Shown here piece by piece: positions 35,106 through 44,546 of a DNA stretch of 47,211 nt (position 1 is its first letter; each line of letters begins with the position of its first letter). The translations under genes were made by a program, and so were the position numbers. Source of the stretch: Sphingomonadales bacterium (GTDB lineage: Bacteria; Pseudomonadota; Alphaproteobacteria; Sphingomonadales; Sphingomonadaceae). The stretch is from the NCBI GenBank assembly GCA_017309275.1, contig JAFKLT010000071.1:1-47211 (forward strand). Reading direction: 5' to 3'. The notes beneath the pieces were generated by a model that was given only the letters and a program-made list of their open reading frames with translations, was not told the DNA's origin and did no database searches.

Positions 35106-36317
35106 ATGTCGCTGAAGCCGCATACCTCCGCCGCCCTGGGTCGCATCCAGCCTTCGGCGACGCTCGCGATGACCGCGCGCGTCACCAAGCTGAAAGCCGA
35201 AGGCGTCGATGTGATCGGCCTGTCGGCCGGCGAGCCCGACTTCGACACCCCCGATTTCGTCAAGGAAGCGGCGATTGAAGCGATCCGCAACGGCCAGACC
35301 AAATATACGCTCGTCGACGGCACGGTCGCGCTGAAGGAAGCGATCCGCGGCAAGTTCCGCCGCGACAACGGCCTCGACTACGGCCTCGACCAGATCACGG
35401 TGAACGTCGGCGGCAAGCACACGCTGTTCAACGCACTGGTCGCCACCGTCGACGCGGGCGACGAGGTGATCATTCCCGCGCCCTATTGGGTCAGCTATCC
35501 CGACATCGTCGCCTTCTGCGGCGGCACCCCGGTCGTCATCGAGGCGTCGGCGGCGCAGAATTACAAGATCACGCCGGCGCAACTCGACGCCGCGATCACC
35601 GCCAAGACCCGCTGGATCATCTTCAACTCGCCGTCGAACCCGTCGGGCGCCGCCTATTCGCCCGAGGAGCTCGACGCGATCGGCGAAGTGGTCCGCCGCC
35701 ATCCGCATGTGATGGTGATGACCGACGATATGTACGAGCATGTCTGGTACGCCGACTTCGCCTTTTCGACCCTTGCGCAGCGCTGTCCCGACCTGACCGA
35801 CCGTATCCTGACGGTGAACGGCTGTTCGAAGGCCTATGCGATGACCGGTTGGCGCATCGGCTATGCCGGCGGTCCGGCGTGGATCATCAAGGCAATGGGC
35901 AAGCTGCAGTCGCAGTCGACGTCGAACCCCTGCTCGATCGCGCAGGCCGCGGCCGCGGCGGCGCTGGGCGGGCCGCAGCAGTTCCTCGACGACCGCAACG
36001 CCGCTTTCCGCAAGCGCCGCGACATGGTCGTCGCGATGCTGAACGACGCGCCGGGGCTGAACTGCCCGGTGCCCGACGGCGCCTTTTACGTTTATCCCGA
36101 CGCCAGCGGCTGCATGGGCAAGAAGACCCCGGCGGGACAGATCATCGACACCGACGAGGCGCTGATCGACTATTTCCTCGACAGCGCGCGCGTCGCGGCG
36201 GTGCATGGCGGGGCGTTCGGCCTGTCGCCGGCTTTCCGCGTTTCCTATGCGACGTCGGAGGCGGTGCTGAAGGAAGCGTGCGTCCGCATCCAGCAGGCCT
36301 GCGCCGCGCTTAGCTGA
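35106..36317 (+). CDS. aatA: Aspartate-type aminotransferase (class I, PLP)
   Basis: The ATG at 35106 gives 403 residues, the family size; an open frame runs back to 35028. The fold-type I motifs are GLSAGEPDFDTP near the N-terminus, PAPYWVSYPD, NSPSNPSGAAYS, DDMYEHVWY, and the PLP-lysine site NGCSKAYAMTGWRIGY. The C-terminal RVSYATS Arg binds the substrate carboxylate. The sequence belongs to the alphaproteobacterial aspartate/prephenate aminotransferase group; the exact amino donor is not certain. A GGAAG ribosome site precedes the start. A hairpin 10 bp past the stop ends the transcript. Confidence 0.93.
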   Translation: MSLKPHTSAALGRIQPSATLAMTARVTKLKAEGVDVIGLSAGEPDFDTPDFVKEAAIEAIRNGQTKYTLVDGTVALKEAIRGKFRRDNGLDYGLDQITVNVGGKHTLFNALVATVDAGDEVIIPAPYWVSYPDIVAFCGGTPVVIEASAAQNYKITPAQLDAAITAKTRWIIFNSPSNPSGAAYSPEELDAIGEVVRRHPHVMVMTDDMYEHVWYADFAFSTLAQRCPDLTDRILTVNGCSKAYAMTGWRIGYAGGPAWIIKAMGKLQSQSTSNPCSIAQAAAAAALGGPQQFLDDRNAAFRKRRDMVVAMLNDAPGLNCPVPDGAFYVYPDASGCMGKKTPAGQIIDTDEALIDYFLDSARVAAVHGGAFGLSPAFRVSYATSEAVLKEACVRIQQACAALS

Positions 36318-36327
36318 ACCTCAGGCA

Positions 36328-36349
36328 ACCATCCGGTTCACCGGATGGT
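36328..36349 (+). terminator. Hairpin downstream of aatA
   Basis: A perfect 9-bp stem ACCATCCGG/CCGGATGGT (36328-36336 and 36341-36349) with a TTCA tetraloop starts 10 bp past the aatA stop. There is no U-run after it, so termination efficiency is uncertain. Confidence 0.6.
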
Positions 36350-36467
36350 AAGCCCTGACGACTAAGGGTGATCGCCGTCACTGCACGGTTGGTCGGGGCG
36401 CGCCATATCGTCGGTGTAATCAAAGCGGCTTCGTCCGCGAATCGACATGATCTGAGAAGAGGCCCAT

Positions 36468-36575
36468 ATGCTGTCCATGCTTCGCTCCGACTGGTTCCTG
36501 ACCATGCTCGCCGGATTTGCCATCGGCGCTGTCCTGGTCGTCTCGCAGCAGCCCGCGCTGGCGCTGCCGCTCTGA
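36468..36575 (+). CDS. 35-residue single-helix membrane peptide coupled to msrA
   Basis: A short frame from ATG 36468 to TGA 36573-36575 encodes 35 residues, starting MLSMLRSDWFLTML and followed by one hydrophobic helix (about residues 10-26) and QQPALALPL. Evidence that it is translated: a ribosome site AGAAGAGG about 5 bp upstream, and a stop that overlaps the msrA ATG by one base (TGATG), a classic coupling arrangement. I know no family for it. It may be a small membrane protein of its own, or serve mainly to bring ribosomes to msrA. Confidence 0.65.
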   Translation: MLSMLRSDWFLTMLAGFAIGAVLVVSQQPALALPL

Positions 36576-37249
36576 TGACCGCGCGCCGCGCGATCGGCGT
36601 CATTCTTGCCGCGGCGATCGTCGCGCAATGCACGCCGCCTGCGCAGGCCGAATCCTATATCAAGCTCCCCGCCGCGACGGTCGATCCGGCGGTGAACGCG
36701 AAAAAGGCGACCGCGGTTCTTGCGGGCGGTTGCTTCTGGGGCGTCGAGGGCGTCTTTTCCAATGTGAAGGGCGTGATCTCCGTCGAATCGGGCTATCATG
36801 GCGGCAGCAAGGCGACCGCCCGATACGAGCTGACCCACGACGGCACGTCGGGGCATGCCGAGGCGGTGCGCATCGTCTATGACCCCACGCAGGTCAGCTA
36901 TGGCACCCTGCTGCGCATACTTTTCTCGGTCATCGCCGACCCGACGCTCAAGAATCGCCAGGGGCCCGATAGCGGGCCGCAATATCGCGCTGCCATCGTC
37001 CCGCTCGACGATACGCAGCGCCAGGTCGCGACCGCCTATCTGGCGCAGATCGCGAAGGGCCGATATTTCGCGAAGCCGATCGTCGTGCCGATCGAAGGCT
37101 ACAAGACCTTTTACCGCGCCGAACCCAATCACCAGAATTTCATGCAGCTGAACCCCAAGAACAGCTACATCGCTTATTGGGACGCGCCCAAGCTGGCGGC
37201 GCTGAAGCGGCTGTTCCCCGACCTGGTTCGCGGCAAACCCGCACCCTAG
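36575..37249 (+). CDS. msrA: Exported peptide-methionine (S)-S-oxide reductase
   Basis: The 224-residue protein has a signal peptide (hydrophobic core 7-17, PPAQA then E26), placing it in the periplasm. The catalytic motif GGCFWGVEGVF holds Cys53; the Glu and Tyr of the active site are in GVEGVF and GYHGG. The C-terminal part (NHQNFMQLNPKNSYIAYW) matches MsrA, but no other Cys occurs in the mature protein, so the usual resolving Cys is missing and reduction must use an outside thiol. It repairs oxidised methionine in exported proteins. It is translated right after the 35-residue peptide. Confidence 0.92.
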   Translation: MTARRAIGVILAAAIVAQCTPPAQAESYIKLPAATVDPAVNAKKATAVLAGGCFWGVEGVFSNVKGVISVESGYHGGSKATARYELTHDGTSGHAEAVRIVYDPTQVSYGTLLRILFSVIADPTLKNRQGPDSGPQYRAAIVPLDDTQRQVATAYLAQIAKGRYFAKPIVVPIEGYKTFYRAEPNHQNFMQLNPKNSYIAYWDAPKLAALKRLFPDLVRGKPAP

Positions 37250-37388
37250 GGAGCGCGGGTTCCGCCGCTTATCGCGGCATTTGAATCATTCATCGCAAAT
37301 CGCTGGTTCGCATGGCGCGCCTGCGGGACGACTGGCCCGGGCCTTATGGGGTTCGGGAATAAAAGACGGTCGCAACCGCGGGGTGTAA

Positions 37389-38531
37389 ATGAAGTTTCGG
37401 TTTTCGGGCAGACCACTGCTCGGCATTACCATTGGGGCAGCCATGCTCGCGGGCTGCGTAAGCGGCGCGGCGTTCGTGCCGGCTCCGCGCCAGGCGCAGG
37501 CGCACAGCGGATCGGGGCCGGTGACGGTTGCGATCGGGCCGCCGGTTCGGGCATCGGCGGCGACGCCGCCGCCGCGCGGCACGCTCGATCCCGGTTTCCG
37601 CCGGCCGCCGCCCGGGCTGAACGAACGCATCGCGGGCCTGTGGCGCGCCTATCCGGGCAAGACCGGTATCGCGGTCCAGCGTATCGATGGCGAATGGGCC
37701 ATCGCGCAGCGTGGCGGCGACCTGTTTCCGCAACAGAGCGTGTCGAAGCTGTGGGTGACGCTCAGCGTCCTCGACGCGGTCGACAACGGCCGCCTCAGCC
37801 TCGATCAGAAGGTCCGCATCGGTCCCGAGGATCTGACGCTGTTCCATCAGCCGATCGCAGGCCGCGTGCAGGCCGAGGGTTCGGTCAGCATGAGCGTGCG
37901 CGACCTCATCGAAACCGCGATCACGATGAGCGACAATACCGCGAACGACAGCCTGCTGCGTACCGTCGGCGGCCCCAGTGCCGTCCGCGCCTTCATCTCG
38001 AAAAAGGACCTCGGTTCGATCCGCTTCGGTCCGGGCGAGCGATTGTTGCAGAGCGGCACCGCCGGCCTGACGTGGCAGCAGAGCTATTCGCTCGGGCGCA
38101 ATTTCCAGACCGCGCGCGCGGCGCTGCCGATGCCGACGCGCCAGGCGGCGATGAACAATTATCTGGCGAACCCCGTCGACGGCGCCAGCCCGGCCGCGAT
38201 CGCGAGCGCGCTGACCCGGCTTGCGCGCGGGACGCTGCTGTCGCCCGCGTCGACCGACTATCTGCTGGGCGTCATGAGCCGGACCAAGAGCGGGCCGAAA
38301 CGCCTGAAGGCGGGCTTGCCGGCGGGCTGGACCTTCGTTCACAAGACCGGCACGGGCCAGGACCTGAACGGCATGACCGCGGGATATAACGACATCGGGA
38401 TCGCGACCGCACCCGACGGGACGCGCTATGCCATCGTCGTGATGATGGGCAGCACGACCTCCTCGGTCCCCGCGCGCATGGCGTTGATGCAGGCGGTTTC
38501 GGGCGCCGTTGCAGAATTTCATGGAAGATAA
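37389..38531 (+). CDS. Class A beta-lactamase-like serine hydrolase, lipoprotein
   Basis: A 380-residue protein with a lipoprotein signal (MLAGC, Cys23) and a Pro-rich linker to about residue 75. The serine-hydrolase motifs are complete: Ser117-x-x-Lys120 in QQSVSKLW, SDN at 181-183 and KTG in VHKTGTG. In the omega-loop position GERLLQ gives Glu217 with Gln in place of the usual Asn of ExxLN. A long insert lies between that and the KTG motif. It could hydrolyse beta-lactams or act on cell-wall peptides. The family is seen in sphingomonads without any proven resistance role. A lipoprotein gene follows after 4 bp. Confidence 0.85.
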   Translation: MKFRFSGRPLLGITIGAAMLAGCVSGAAFVPAPRQAQAHSGSGPVTVAIGPPVRASAATPPPRGTLDPGFRRPPPGLNERIAGLWRAYPGKTGIAVQRIDGEWAIAQRGGDLFPQQSVSKLWVTLSVLDAVDNGRLSLDQKVRIGPEDLTLFHQPIAGRVQAEGSVSMSVRDLIETAITMSDNTANDSLLRTVGGPSAVRAFISKKDLGSIRFGPGERLLQSGTAGLTWQQSYSLGRNFQTARAALPMPTRQAAMNNYLANPVDGASPAAIASALTRLARGTLLSPASTDYLLGVMSRTKSGPKRLKAGLPAGWTFVHKTGTGQDLNGMTAGYNDIGIATAPDGTRYAIVVMMGSTTSSVPARMALMQAVSGAVAEFHGR

Positions 38532-38535
38532 TCGG

Positions 38536-38847
38536 ATGAAGCTTGCCGTCCTGCCGTTGATCGCCGCGTCGCTGATGCTGGCCGGCTGCGCCACCCCCGA
38601 GACGCGGCTGCGCACGGGGCTCAACAACGCCGGCCTGTCGAAGGCGATGTCGGCGTGCATGGCCGAACGGATGGTCGACCGGCTGTCGCTCCTCCAGCTT
38701 CGCCGCCTGTCCGCGCTCGGCAGCCTGAAGGACAAGCGGATCGCCGACCTGTCGCTCGATCAGTTCCTTCACAAGGTGCGCGCGCTGAAGGATCCCGAGA
38801 TACTGACGGTGTCGACCAGCTCGGCGGCGCTTTGCGCGCTGCGCTAA
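38536..38847 (+). CDS. Small lipoprotein of unknown function
   Basis: The 103-residue product from ATG 38536 has a lipoprotein signal ending MLAGC and a helical mature part with two further Cys (SACMAE and ALCALR). I recognise no family. An earlier in-frame ATG (38521) would overlap the serine-hydrolase gene; 38536 fits the signal peptide better. The 4-bp spacing to the hydrolase suggests one transcript and perhaps a shared envelope role. Confidence 0.72.
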   Translation: MKLAVLPLIAASLMLAGCATPETRLRTGLNNAGLSKAMSACMAERMVDRLSLLQLRRLSALGSLKDKRIADLSLDQFLHKVRALKDPEILTVSTSSAALCALR

Positions 38848-38974
38848 CGACTTAGCTCACGCTTTCGACAGCCCAAGATTTTCTGGACGTGGCAGGGGTA
38901 GCCTTGCCGCGCAACTTGTGCTTATGCGGCGCCAATCTTCTCCCTCTCCAGAGTCGAAAGGCCCGGCAGACCTC

Positions 38975-40183
<1,209 letters not shown>

Positions 40184-40193
40184 TAGGGAATCA

Positions 40194-40347
40194 CCCTCTC
40201 CCGCTTGCGGGAGAGGGTAGCAAGACCTGGCGGCTTGCCGTCCGGTCGGACTTGGTGAGGGCTTGCGATGTCGCAATGCTCGCACCGCTGCGACTAGCGG
40301 ACAAAAGCCGCAAGTCTCGCGGCCTCTCCCACCAGCGGGAGAGAGGG
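40194..40347. mobile_element. 154-bp inverted-repeat (MITE-like) element between sucC and etfB
   Basis: The first 43 bp (40194-40236) and the reverse complement of the last 43 bp (40305-40347) align over their full length with a few substitutions and short indels. Both begin CCCTCT, contain a CCCGCT...GGGAGAGG hairpin and end CGGCTT. The left end itself contains a perfect 12-bp-arm palindrome (40193-40204 with 40207-40218). The 68-bp middle has no gene. I see no target duplication. It looks like a non-autonomous repeat; it may also end the sucC transcript. Confidence 0.65.
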
Positions 40348-40356
40348 ACTGCAAGG

Positions 40357-40372
40357 TTGACGTTTACGTAAA
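40357..40372 (+). promoter_or_regulatory. Operator-like TTGACGTTTACGTAAA and -35 of etfBA
   Basis: This 16-bp partial palindrome differs at two positions from the site before the PQQ alcohol dehydrogenase and at one from the site before the last gene. Its TTGACG can be a -35 box, with TATGGC (40380-40385) 17 bp on as -10. The etfB ATG is 48 bp after the site. A regulator bound here would cover the promoter. Confidence 0.65.
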
Positions 40373-40420
40373 GCGCAACTATGGCGCAGTGCACAATTTT
40401 TGAGAGGAGCTTTTAAAGCC

Positions 40421-41170
40421 ATGAAAATCCTCGTCCCCGTGAAGCGGGTGCTCGATTACAACGTCAAGCCGCGGGTGAAGGCCGACGGTACGGGCGTTGA
40501 CCTGGCCAATGTCAAAATGTCGATGAACCCGTTCGACGAGATCGGCGTCGAGGAAGCGATCCGCCTGAAGGAAAAGGGCGTCGCGACCGAGATCATCGCC
40601 GTCAGCGTCGGCCCGGCAAAGGCGCAGGAAACGCTGCGCACCGCGCTTGCGATGGGCGCCGACCGCGCGATCCTCGTCCAGACCGACGACGAAGTCGAAC
40701 CGCTCGCGCTCGCCAAGATCTTCAAGGCGATTGCCGATGCCGAACAGCCGGGTCTCGTGATCCTGGGCAAGCAGGCGATCGACGGCGACAACAACCAGAC
40801 CGGCCAGATGCTCGCCGCGCTCACCGGCTGGGCGCAGGGCACCTTCGCCAGCGCCGTGAACGTCGATGGCGATAGCGTCAGCGTGACGCGCGAAGTCGAC
40901 GGCGGTCTCGAAACCGTGAAGCTGAAGCTTCCCGCGATCGTCACCACCGACCTTCGCCTGAACGAGCCGCGCTATGCCTCGCTGCCGAACATCATGAAGG
41001 CAAAGTCGAAGCCGCTCGATACCAAGTCGCCCGCCGATTACGGCGTCGACACCACGCCGCGCGTCAAGACGGTCAAGGTTTCGGAACCGCCCGTCCGCTC
41101 GGCCGGCGTCAAGGTCGCCGATGTCGATGAACTGGTTGCCAAGCTGAAGGCGATGGGAGTGCACTCATGA
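40421..41170 (+). CDS. etfB: Electron transfer flavoprotein, beta subunit
   Basis: A 249-residue ETF beta subunit binding AMP; with EtfA it carries electrons from acyl-CoA dehydrogenases to ETF-quinone oxidoreductase. Landmarks are [37 protein letters not shown], the family signature [20 protein letters not shown], and [18 protein letters not shown] (the recognition-loop region). The AGGAG at 40405-40409 lies 11 bp before the ATG. The gene overlaps etfA by four bases (ATGA). Control by the upstream palindrome would fit a fatty-acid or amino-acid oxidation role. Confidence 0.97.
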   Translation: MKILVPVKRVLDYNVKPRVKADGTGVDLANVKMSMNPFDEIGVEEAIRLKEKGVATEIIAVSVGPAKAQETLRTALAMGADRAILVQTDDEVEPLALAKIFKAIADAEQPGLVILGKQAIDGDNNQTGQMLAALTGWAQGTFASAVNVDGDSVSVTREVDGGLETVKLKLPAIVTTDLRLNEPRYASLPNIMKAKSKPLDTKSPADYGVDTTPRVKTVKVSEPPVRSAGVKVADVDELVAKLKAMGVHS

Positions 41171-42096
41171 AAACGCTCGTTTGGGTCGAACATGACGGCA
41201 GCGCCGTCAAGGATGCCACGCTCGCCGCGGTGACCGCCGCTTCGAAGCTGGGCGAAGTCCACCTGCTCGTCGCCGGTGCCGGCGTCGATGGCGTCGCCAA
41301 GGCGGCCGCCGGGATCGCGGGCGTGCAGAAGGTGCATGTCGCCGACAACGCCGCTTTCGGTCACAACCTGCCCGAAAATATCGCGCCGCTCGTCGCCGAC
41401 CTCATGGGTTCGCACGACGCGTTCGTCGCGCCCGCCACCACGACCGGCAAGAATATCGCGCCGCGCGTCGCCGCGCTGCTCGACGTCATGCAGATTTCGG
41501 AAGTGCTGTCGGTCGAGGGTCCGAAGACCTTCACGCGCCCGATCTACGCCGGCAACGCGATCGCGACCGTCGAAAGCTCGGACGCCAAGCTGGTCCTCAC
41601 CGTTCGCGGCACCGCCTTTGAAAAGGCCGCCAGCACCGGTGGTTCGGGTGCGGTCGAGGCCGTCTCGGCTGGCGGCGACGCCGGCCTGTCGAGCTTCGTC
41701 GGCGCCGAAATCGCCAAGCAGGATCGTCCCGAGCTCACCTCGGCCAAGATCATCGTATCGGGTGGCCGCGCGCTGGGTTCGAGCGAGAAGTATCAGGAAG
41801 TCATCGTTCCGCTGGCCGACAAGCTCGGCGCCGCGCTCGGCGCTTCGCGCGCCGCGGTCGACGCGGGCTATGTCCCCAACGACTATCAGGTCGGTCAGAC
41901 CGGCAAGATCGTCGCGCCGGAAGTCTATTTCGCGATCGGCATCTCGGGCGCGATCCAGCATCTCGCCGGCATGAAGGATTCGAAGACGATCGTCGCGATC
42001 AACAAGGACGAGGACGCCCCGATCTTTCAGGTCGCGGACTATGGCCTTGTCGCCGATCTGTTCAACGCCGTTCCGGAGCTGACCGGCAAGATCTGA
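41167..42096 (+). CDS. etfA: Electron transfer flavoprotein, alpha subunit
   Basis: A 309-residue ETF alpha subunit carrying the FAD. The C-terminal FAD domain shows [33 protein letters not shown] (given in part), [17 protein letters not shown], and the closing [22 protein letters not shown]. The N-terminal domain is the Rossmann-like ETF fold. The ATG overlaps the etfB stop, so subunits are made at equal rates from one message. The DUF389 gene starts 4 bp after its stop. Confidence 0.97.
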   Translation: MKTLVWVEHDGSAVKDATLAAVTAASKLGEVHLLVAGAGVDGVAKAAAGIAGVQKVHVADNAAFGHNLPENIAPLVADLMGSHDAFVAPATTTGKNIAPRVAALLDVMQISEVLSVEGPKTFTRPIYAGNAIATVESSDAKLVLTVRGTAFEKAASTGGSGAVEAVSAGGDAGLSSFVGAEIAKQDRPELTSAKIIVSGGRALGSSEKYQEVIVPLADKLGAALGASRAAVDAGYVPNDYQVGQTGKIVAPEVYFAIGISGAIQHLAGMKDSKTIVAINKDEDAPIFQVADYGLVADLFNAVPELTGKI

Positions 42097-42099
42097 TCG

Positions 42100-43428
42100 G
42101 TGGCGGACGATCATCCCGGAACGCCCGGTCTTGGCGACGCCCCCTTCAATGCGGGCGGCCGACGGGCGACCCGGAACGATCCGCATCCAATTGACGAAGC
42201 GGCCGTGGGCGATGCTCACGGCCGCTCGTTGATTCTGGCGAGCGTCGCGCGCGATGCGCGGCTCGACAAGAAATTCCTGCTGCTGATCATCCTAGCGTCG
42301 GCGATCGCGACGCTTGGCCTGCTGCAAAGCTCGACCGCGGTGGTGATCGGCGCGATGCTCGTCTCGCCGCTGATGGGGCCGATCATGGGTGTCGGCTTTG
42401 GACTGGCGACGATCGAGAGCAATCTGATCCGGCGTTCGCTGGTTACGCTCGCGGCGGGCATGGCGGTCGCGGTCCTGGTGGCGATGCTGATCATCTGGCT
42501 GTCGCCGATCAACGATGTGACCCCCGAACTGCGCGCGCGGACGCAGCCGACACTGCTCGATCTGGGCGTTGCGGTGGTCGGTGGTATCGCCGGCGTTTAT
42601 GCGATCATGCGCAAGCTGTCGGGGGTGATGGTCGGCGTGGCGATCGCGACCGCGCTCGTTCCGCCGCTGTCCACCGTCGGCTTTGGGCTCGTTACCGGTC
42701 GCCCCGATTTCGCGCTTGGCGCCGCGCTGCTGTTCCTGACCAATACGCTCGCTATCGCCTTTGCGGCGACGATCGTCGCCCGGCTCAACCATTTCGGTCC
42801 TTCGCTGACGCCGCAGCACACCGCTGTGCAGGTGGTCGGGATCGTCGTCACGCTGGGCATCCTGTCGATCCCGCTGGCGCTGTCGCTCAACAATATCGCG
42901 GGCGAGGTGCGGGCTCGATCTTCGGTGCAATCCGAACTCGGGCGGCTACTTGGCGACGGCGATCGGGTCGACAGCCTGACCGTTCGCTCCGTGGGCGACG
43001 ATCTGTCGGTCGACGGCGTCGTGCTCGTCGATCGATATAGTCCGCGTCTTGACGACGACCTTGCCGCCAAGGTTCGGGGCGACCTCGACCGCGTCGTCGT
43101 CGTCAACCTCGTCCAACTCAAGAAACAGAGCAATGCTGCGGTGCAGGTCGAGGAGCGACTCAGCGATCGCATCGGCGCGCTGGAACAACGCGACGCGGAC
43201 AGCGCCGCAATCCTTGCCGGGCTGACCGTTGGCGGCCTGGTTCCGCGCGACCGGGTGTTGATCGATGCGCAGGCGCGCCGCGTGGTCGTCGCGCGCGATC
43301 GTGAGGCCGAGGGTGAACAGGTCGCGGCCGCCATCGACCGCATCCTCGCAGCGGTGCAGGCGGATCATGCGCAATGGCTGGTCCAGAATGGCAGCCTGAC
43401 CACGGCAACCGCGTCGACAGGCGAATAG
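42100..43428 (+). CDS. DUF389 membrane protein
   Basis: The 442-residue protein has about six membrane helices between residues ~55 and 285, with the DUF389 hallmarks LLQSSTAVVIGAMLVSPLMGPIMG, GVMVGVAIATALVPPLSTVGFG and FLTNTLAIAF (the longer ones given in part). A ~150-residue soluble C-terminal domain follows. The function of DUF389 is unknown. The start is a GTG at 42100, 4 bp after etfA; no ATG exists before the first membrane helices. Close spacing suggests cotranscription with etfBA, although no functional link is known to me. Confidence 0.87.
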   Translation: MADDHPGTPGLGDAPFNAGGRRATRNDPHPIDEAAVGDAHGRSLILASVARDARLDKKFLLLIILASAIATLGLLQSSTAVVIGAMLVSPLMGPIMGVGFGLATIESNLIRRSLVTLAAGMAVAVLVAMLIIWLSPINDVTPELRARTQPTLLDLGVAVVGGIAGVYAIMRKLSGVMVGVAIATALVPPLSTVGFGLVTGRPDFALGAALLFLTNTLAIAFAATIVARLNHFGPSLTPQHTAVQVVGIVVTLGILSIPLALSLNNIAGEVRARSSVQSELGRLLGDGDRVDSLTVRSVGDDLSVDGVVLVDRYSPRLDDDLAAKVRGDLDRVVVVNLVQLKKQSNAAVQVEERLSDRIGALEQRDADSAAILAGLTVGGLVPRDRVLIDAQARRVVVARDREAEGEQVAAAIDRILAAVQADHAQWLVQNGSLTTATASTGE

Positions 43429-43511
43429 CGTCATCTCTCTGTCATCGACTTCCGCTTGAGGCTTGGGGCTTCGGTCCGCTACCCTGTCCCGAGCCGTCCA
43501 GGAGATTGATC

Positions 43512-44504
43512 ATGTCCCAGCCCGACAAGCGCGCCTTGCTCGCCGAAGGGCTGGCGTTGGGAGAGGAGGATGCGGCGCTGCACGCGCGCCTCGTCGGCGC
43601 GGGCATATCGGCGGCCTCGGCGAAATATGAGATCGACCGGCTCGGCAAGGATCCGATGGCGGCGATGCTGCGGCGGCAGGGCGCGCGCATGGCGAAACAG
43701 GGCTGGCTGCTCGCGAATCAGCAGCGGCTGGCGTTCGAGGCCGATGGCGGCTTCGCGCTCGATACGCTGAACAGGCCCGACGCCGATTTCTTCTACCGCC
43801 ACTATTATGAAGCGAACCGGCCCGCGAAGCTGACGGGCATCGTCGATCATTGGTCCGCGCTTCGGCGCTGGTCGCTCGACCATTTCGCCGCGGTCGCGGG
43901 CGATGCCGCGGTCGAGGCGCAGGTCGAGCGTGAACGCGACCCCGACTATGAACTGGCGAAGGACGATCACCGCCGCCTTATCCGTTTCGGCGAACTGGTC
44001 GACTGGCTTCGCAAGGACGAACCGAGCAACGACATCTATCTCACCGCCTATAACAGCGGCACCAACGCCGCCGCGCTCGGCCCGCTGTGGGACGATCTTG
44101 CGCCTATCGATCTGCTCGACGCGCGTGGACCGCGTGACGGGTTCTTCTGGCTGGGGCCCAAGGGGACGCTGACGCCCTGGCATCACGACCTCACCAACAA
44201 TCTGCTCGTGCAGGTGATGGGCCGCAAGCGCGTGCGGATGGCGCCGCCCTGGGCCTTTGCGCGCATGCGCAACAGCCGCCATTGCTTCTCGGACTGGGGC
44301 AATGACGCGTTGCCGGCGGGGCCGGGTGACGAAACGACGCCGCCGGTGCTCGAAACGGTGCTCGGGCCGGGGGAGGGCATTTTCCTGCCCGTGGGCTGGT
44401 GGCATCAGGTCGAGGCGCTCGACCTGTCGGCGAGCATGAGCTTTACCAGCTTTCGCCGACCCAATGCGCATGTCGAGGATTATGCGTCCTGGGGCGTGCT
44501 TTAA
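43512..44504 (+). CDS. Cupin/JmjC-like domain protein
   Basis: A 330-residue protein with an N-terminal helical part (about 1-85) and a cupin_8/JmjC-like barrel. The likely iron site is the His and Asp of TPWHHDLTNN plus the His in GWWHQVEAL; the Lys/Arg of GRKRVRM may bind 2-oxoglutarate. Family members hydroxylate protein or RNA side chains; the target here is unknown. The ATG at 43512 follows AGGAG by 8 bp; the frame is open back to 43374, inside the DUF389 gene, without family sequence. Confidence 0.85.
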   Translation: MSQPDKRALLAEGLALGEEDAALHARLVGAGISAASAKYEIDRLGKDPMAAMLRRQGARMAKQGWLLANQQRLAFEADGGFALDTLNRPDADFFYRHYYEANRPAKLTGIVDHWSALRRWSLDHFAAVAGDAAVEAQVERERDPDYELAKDDHRRLIRFGELVDWLRKDEPSNDIYLTAYNSGTNAAALGPLWDDLAPIDLLDARGPRDGFFWLGPKGTLTPWHHDLTNNLLVQVMGRKRVRMAPPWAFARMRNSRHCFSDWGNDALPAGPGDETTPPVLETVLGPGEGIFLPVGWWHQVEALDLSASMSFTSFRRPNAHVEDYASWGVL

Positions 44505-44546
44505 CAGGCACTTGCTACCGGGCGTCGGTCCCGGCAACATGGACGC

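Noticed and set aside
33060-36206. Very long open frame on the minus strand opposite pabB-pabC and aatA
   Set aside because: It is Arg/Asp/Gly-rich, has no recognisable domain, and lies exactly opposite two intact enzymes; GC-rich codon use creates such shadows throughout the window.
36468-36575. The 35-residue frame as a programmed frameshift or N-terminal part of MsrA
   Set aside because: It is in another frame with its own ribosome site, and MsrA has a complete signal peptide from its own ATG.
40193-40218. Possible CRISPR repeat or tRNA-like fold in the sucC-etfB gap
   Set aside because: Only two inverted copies exist, not direct repeats with spacers, and no cloverleaf or anticodon stem can be drawn.
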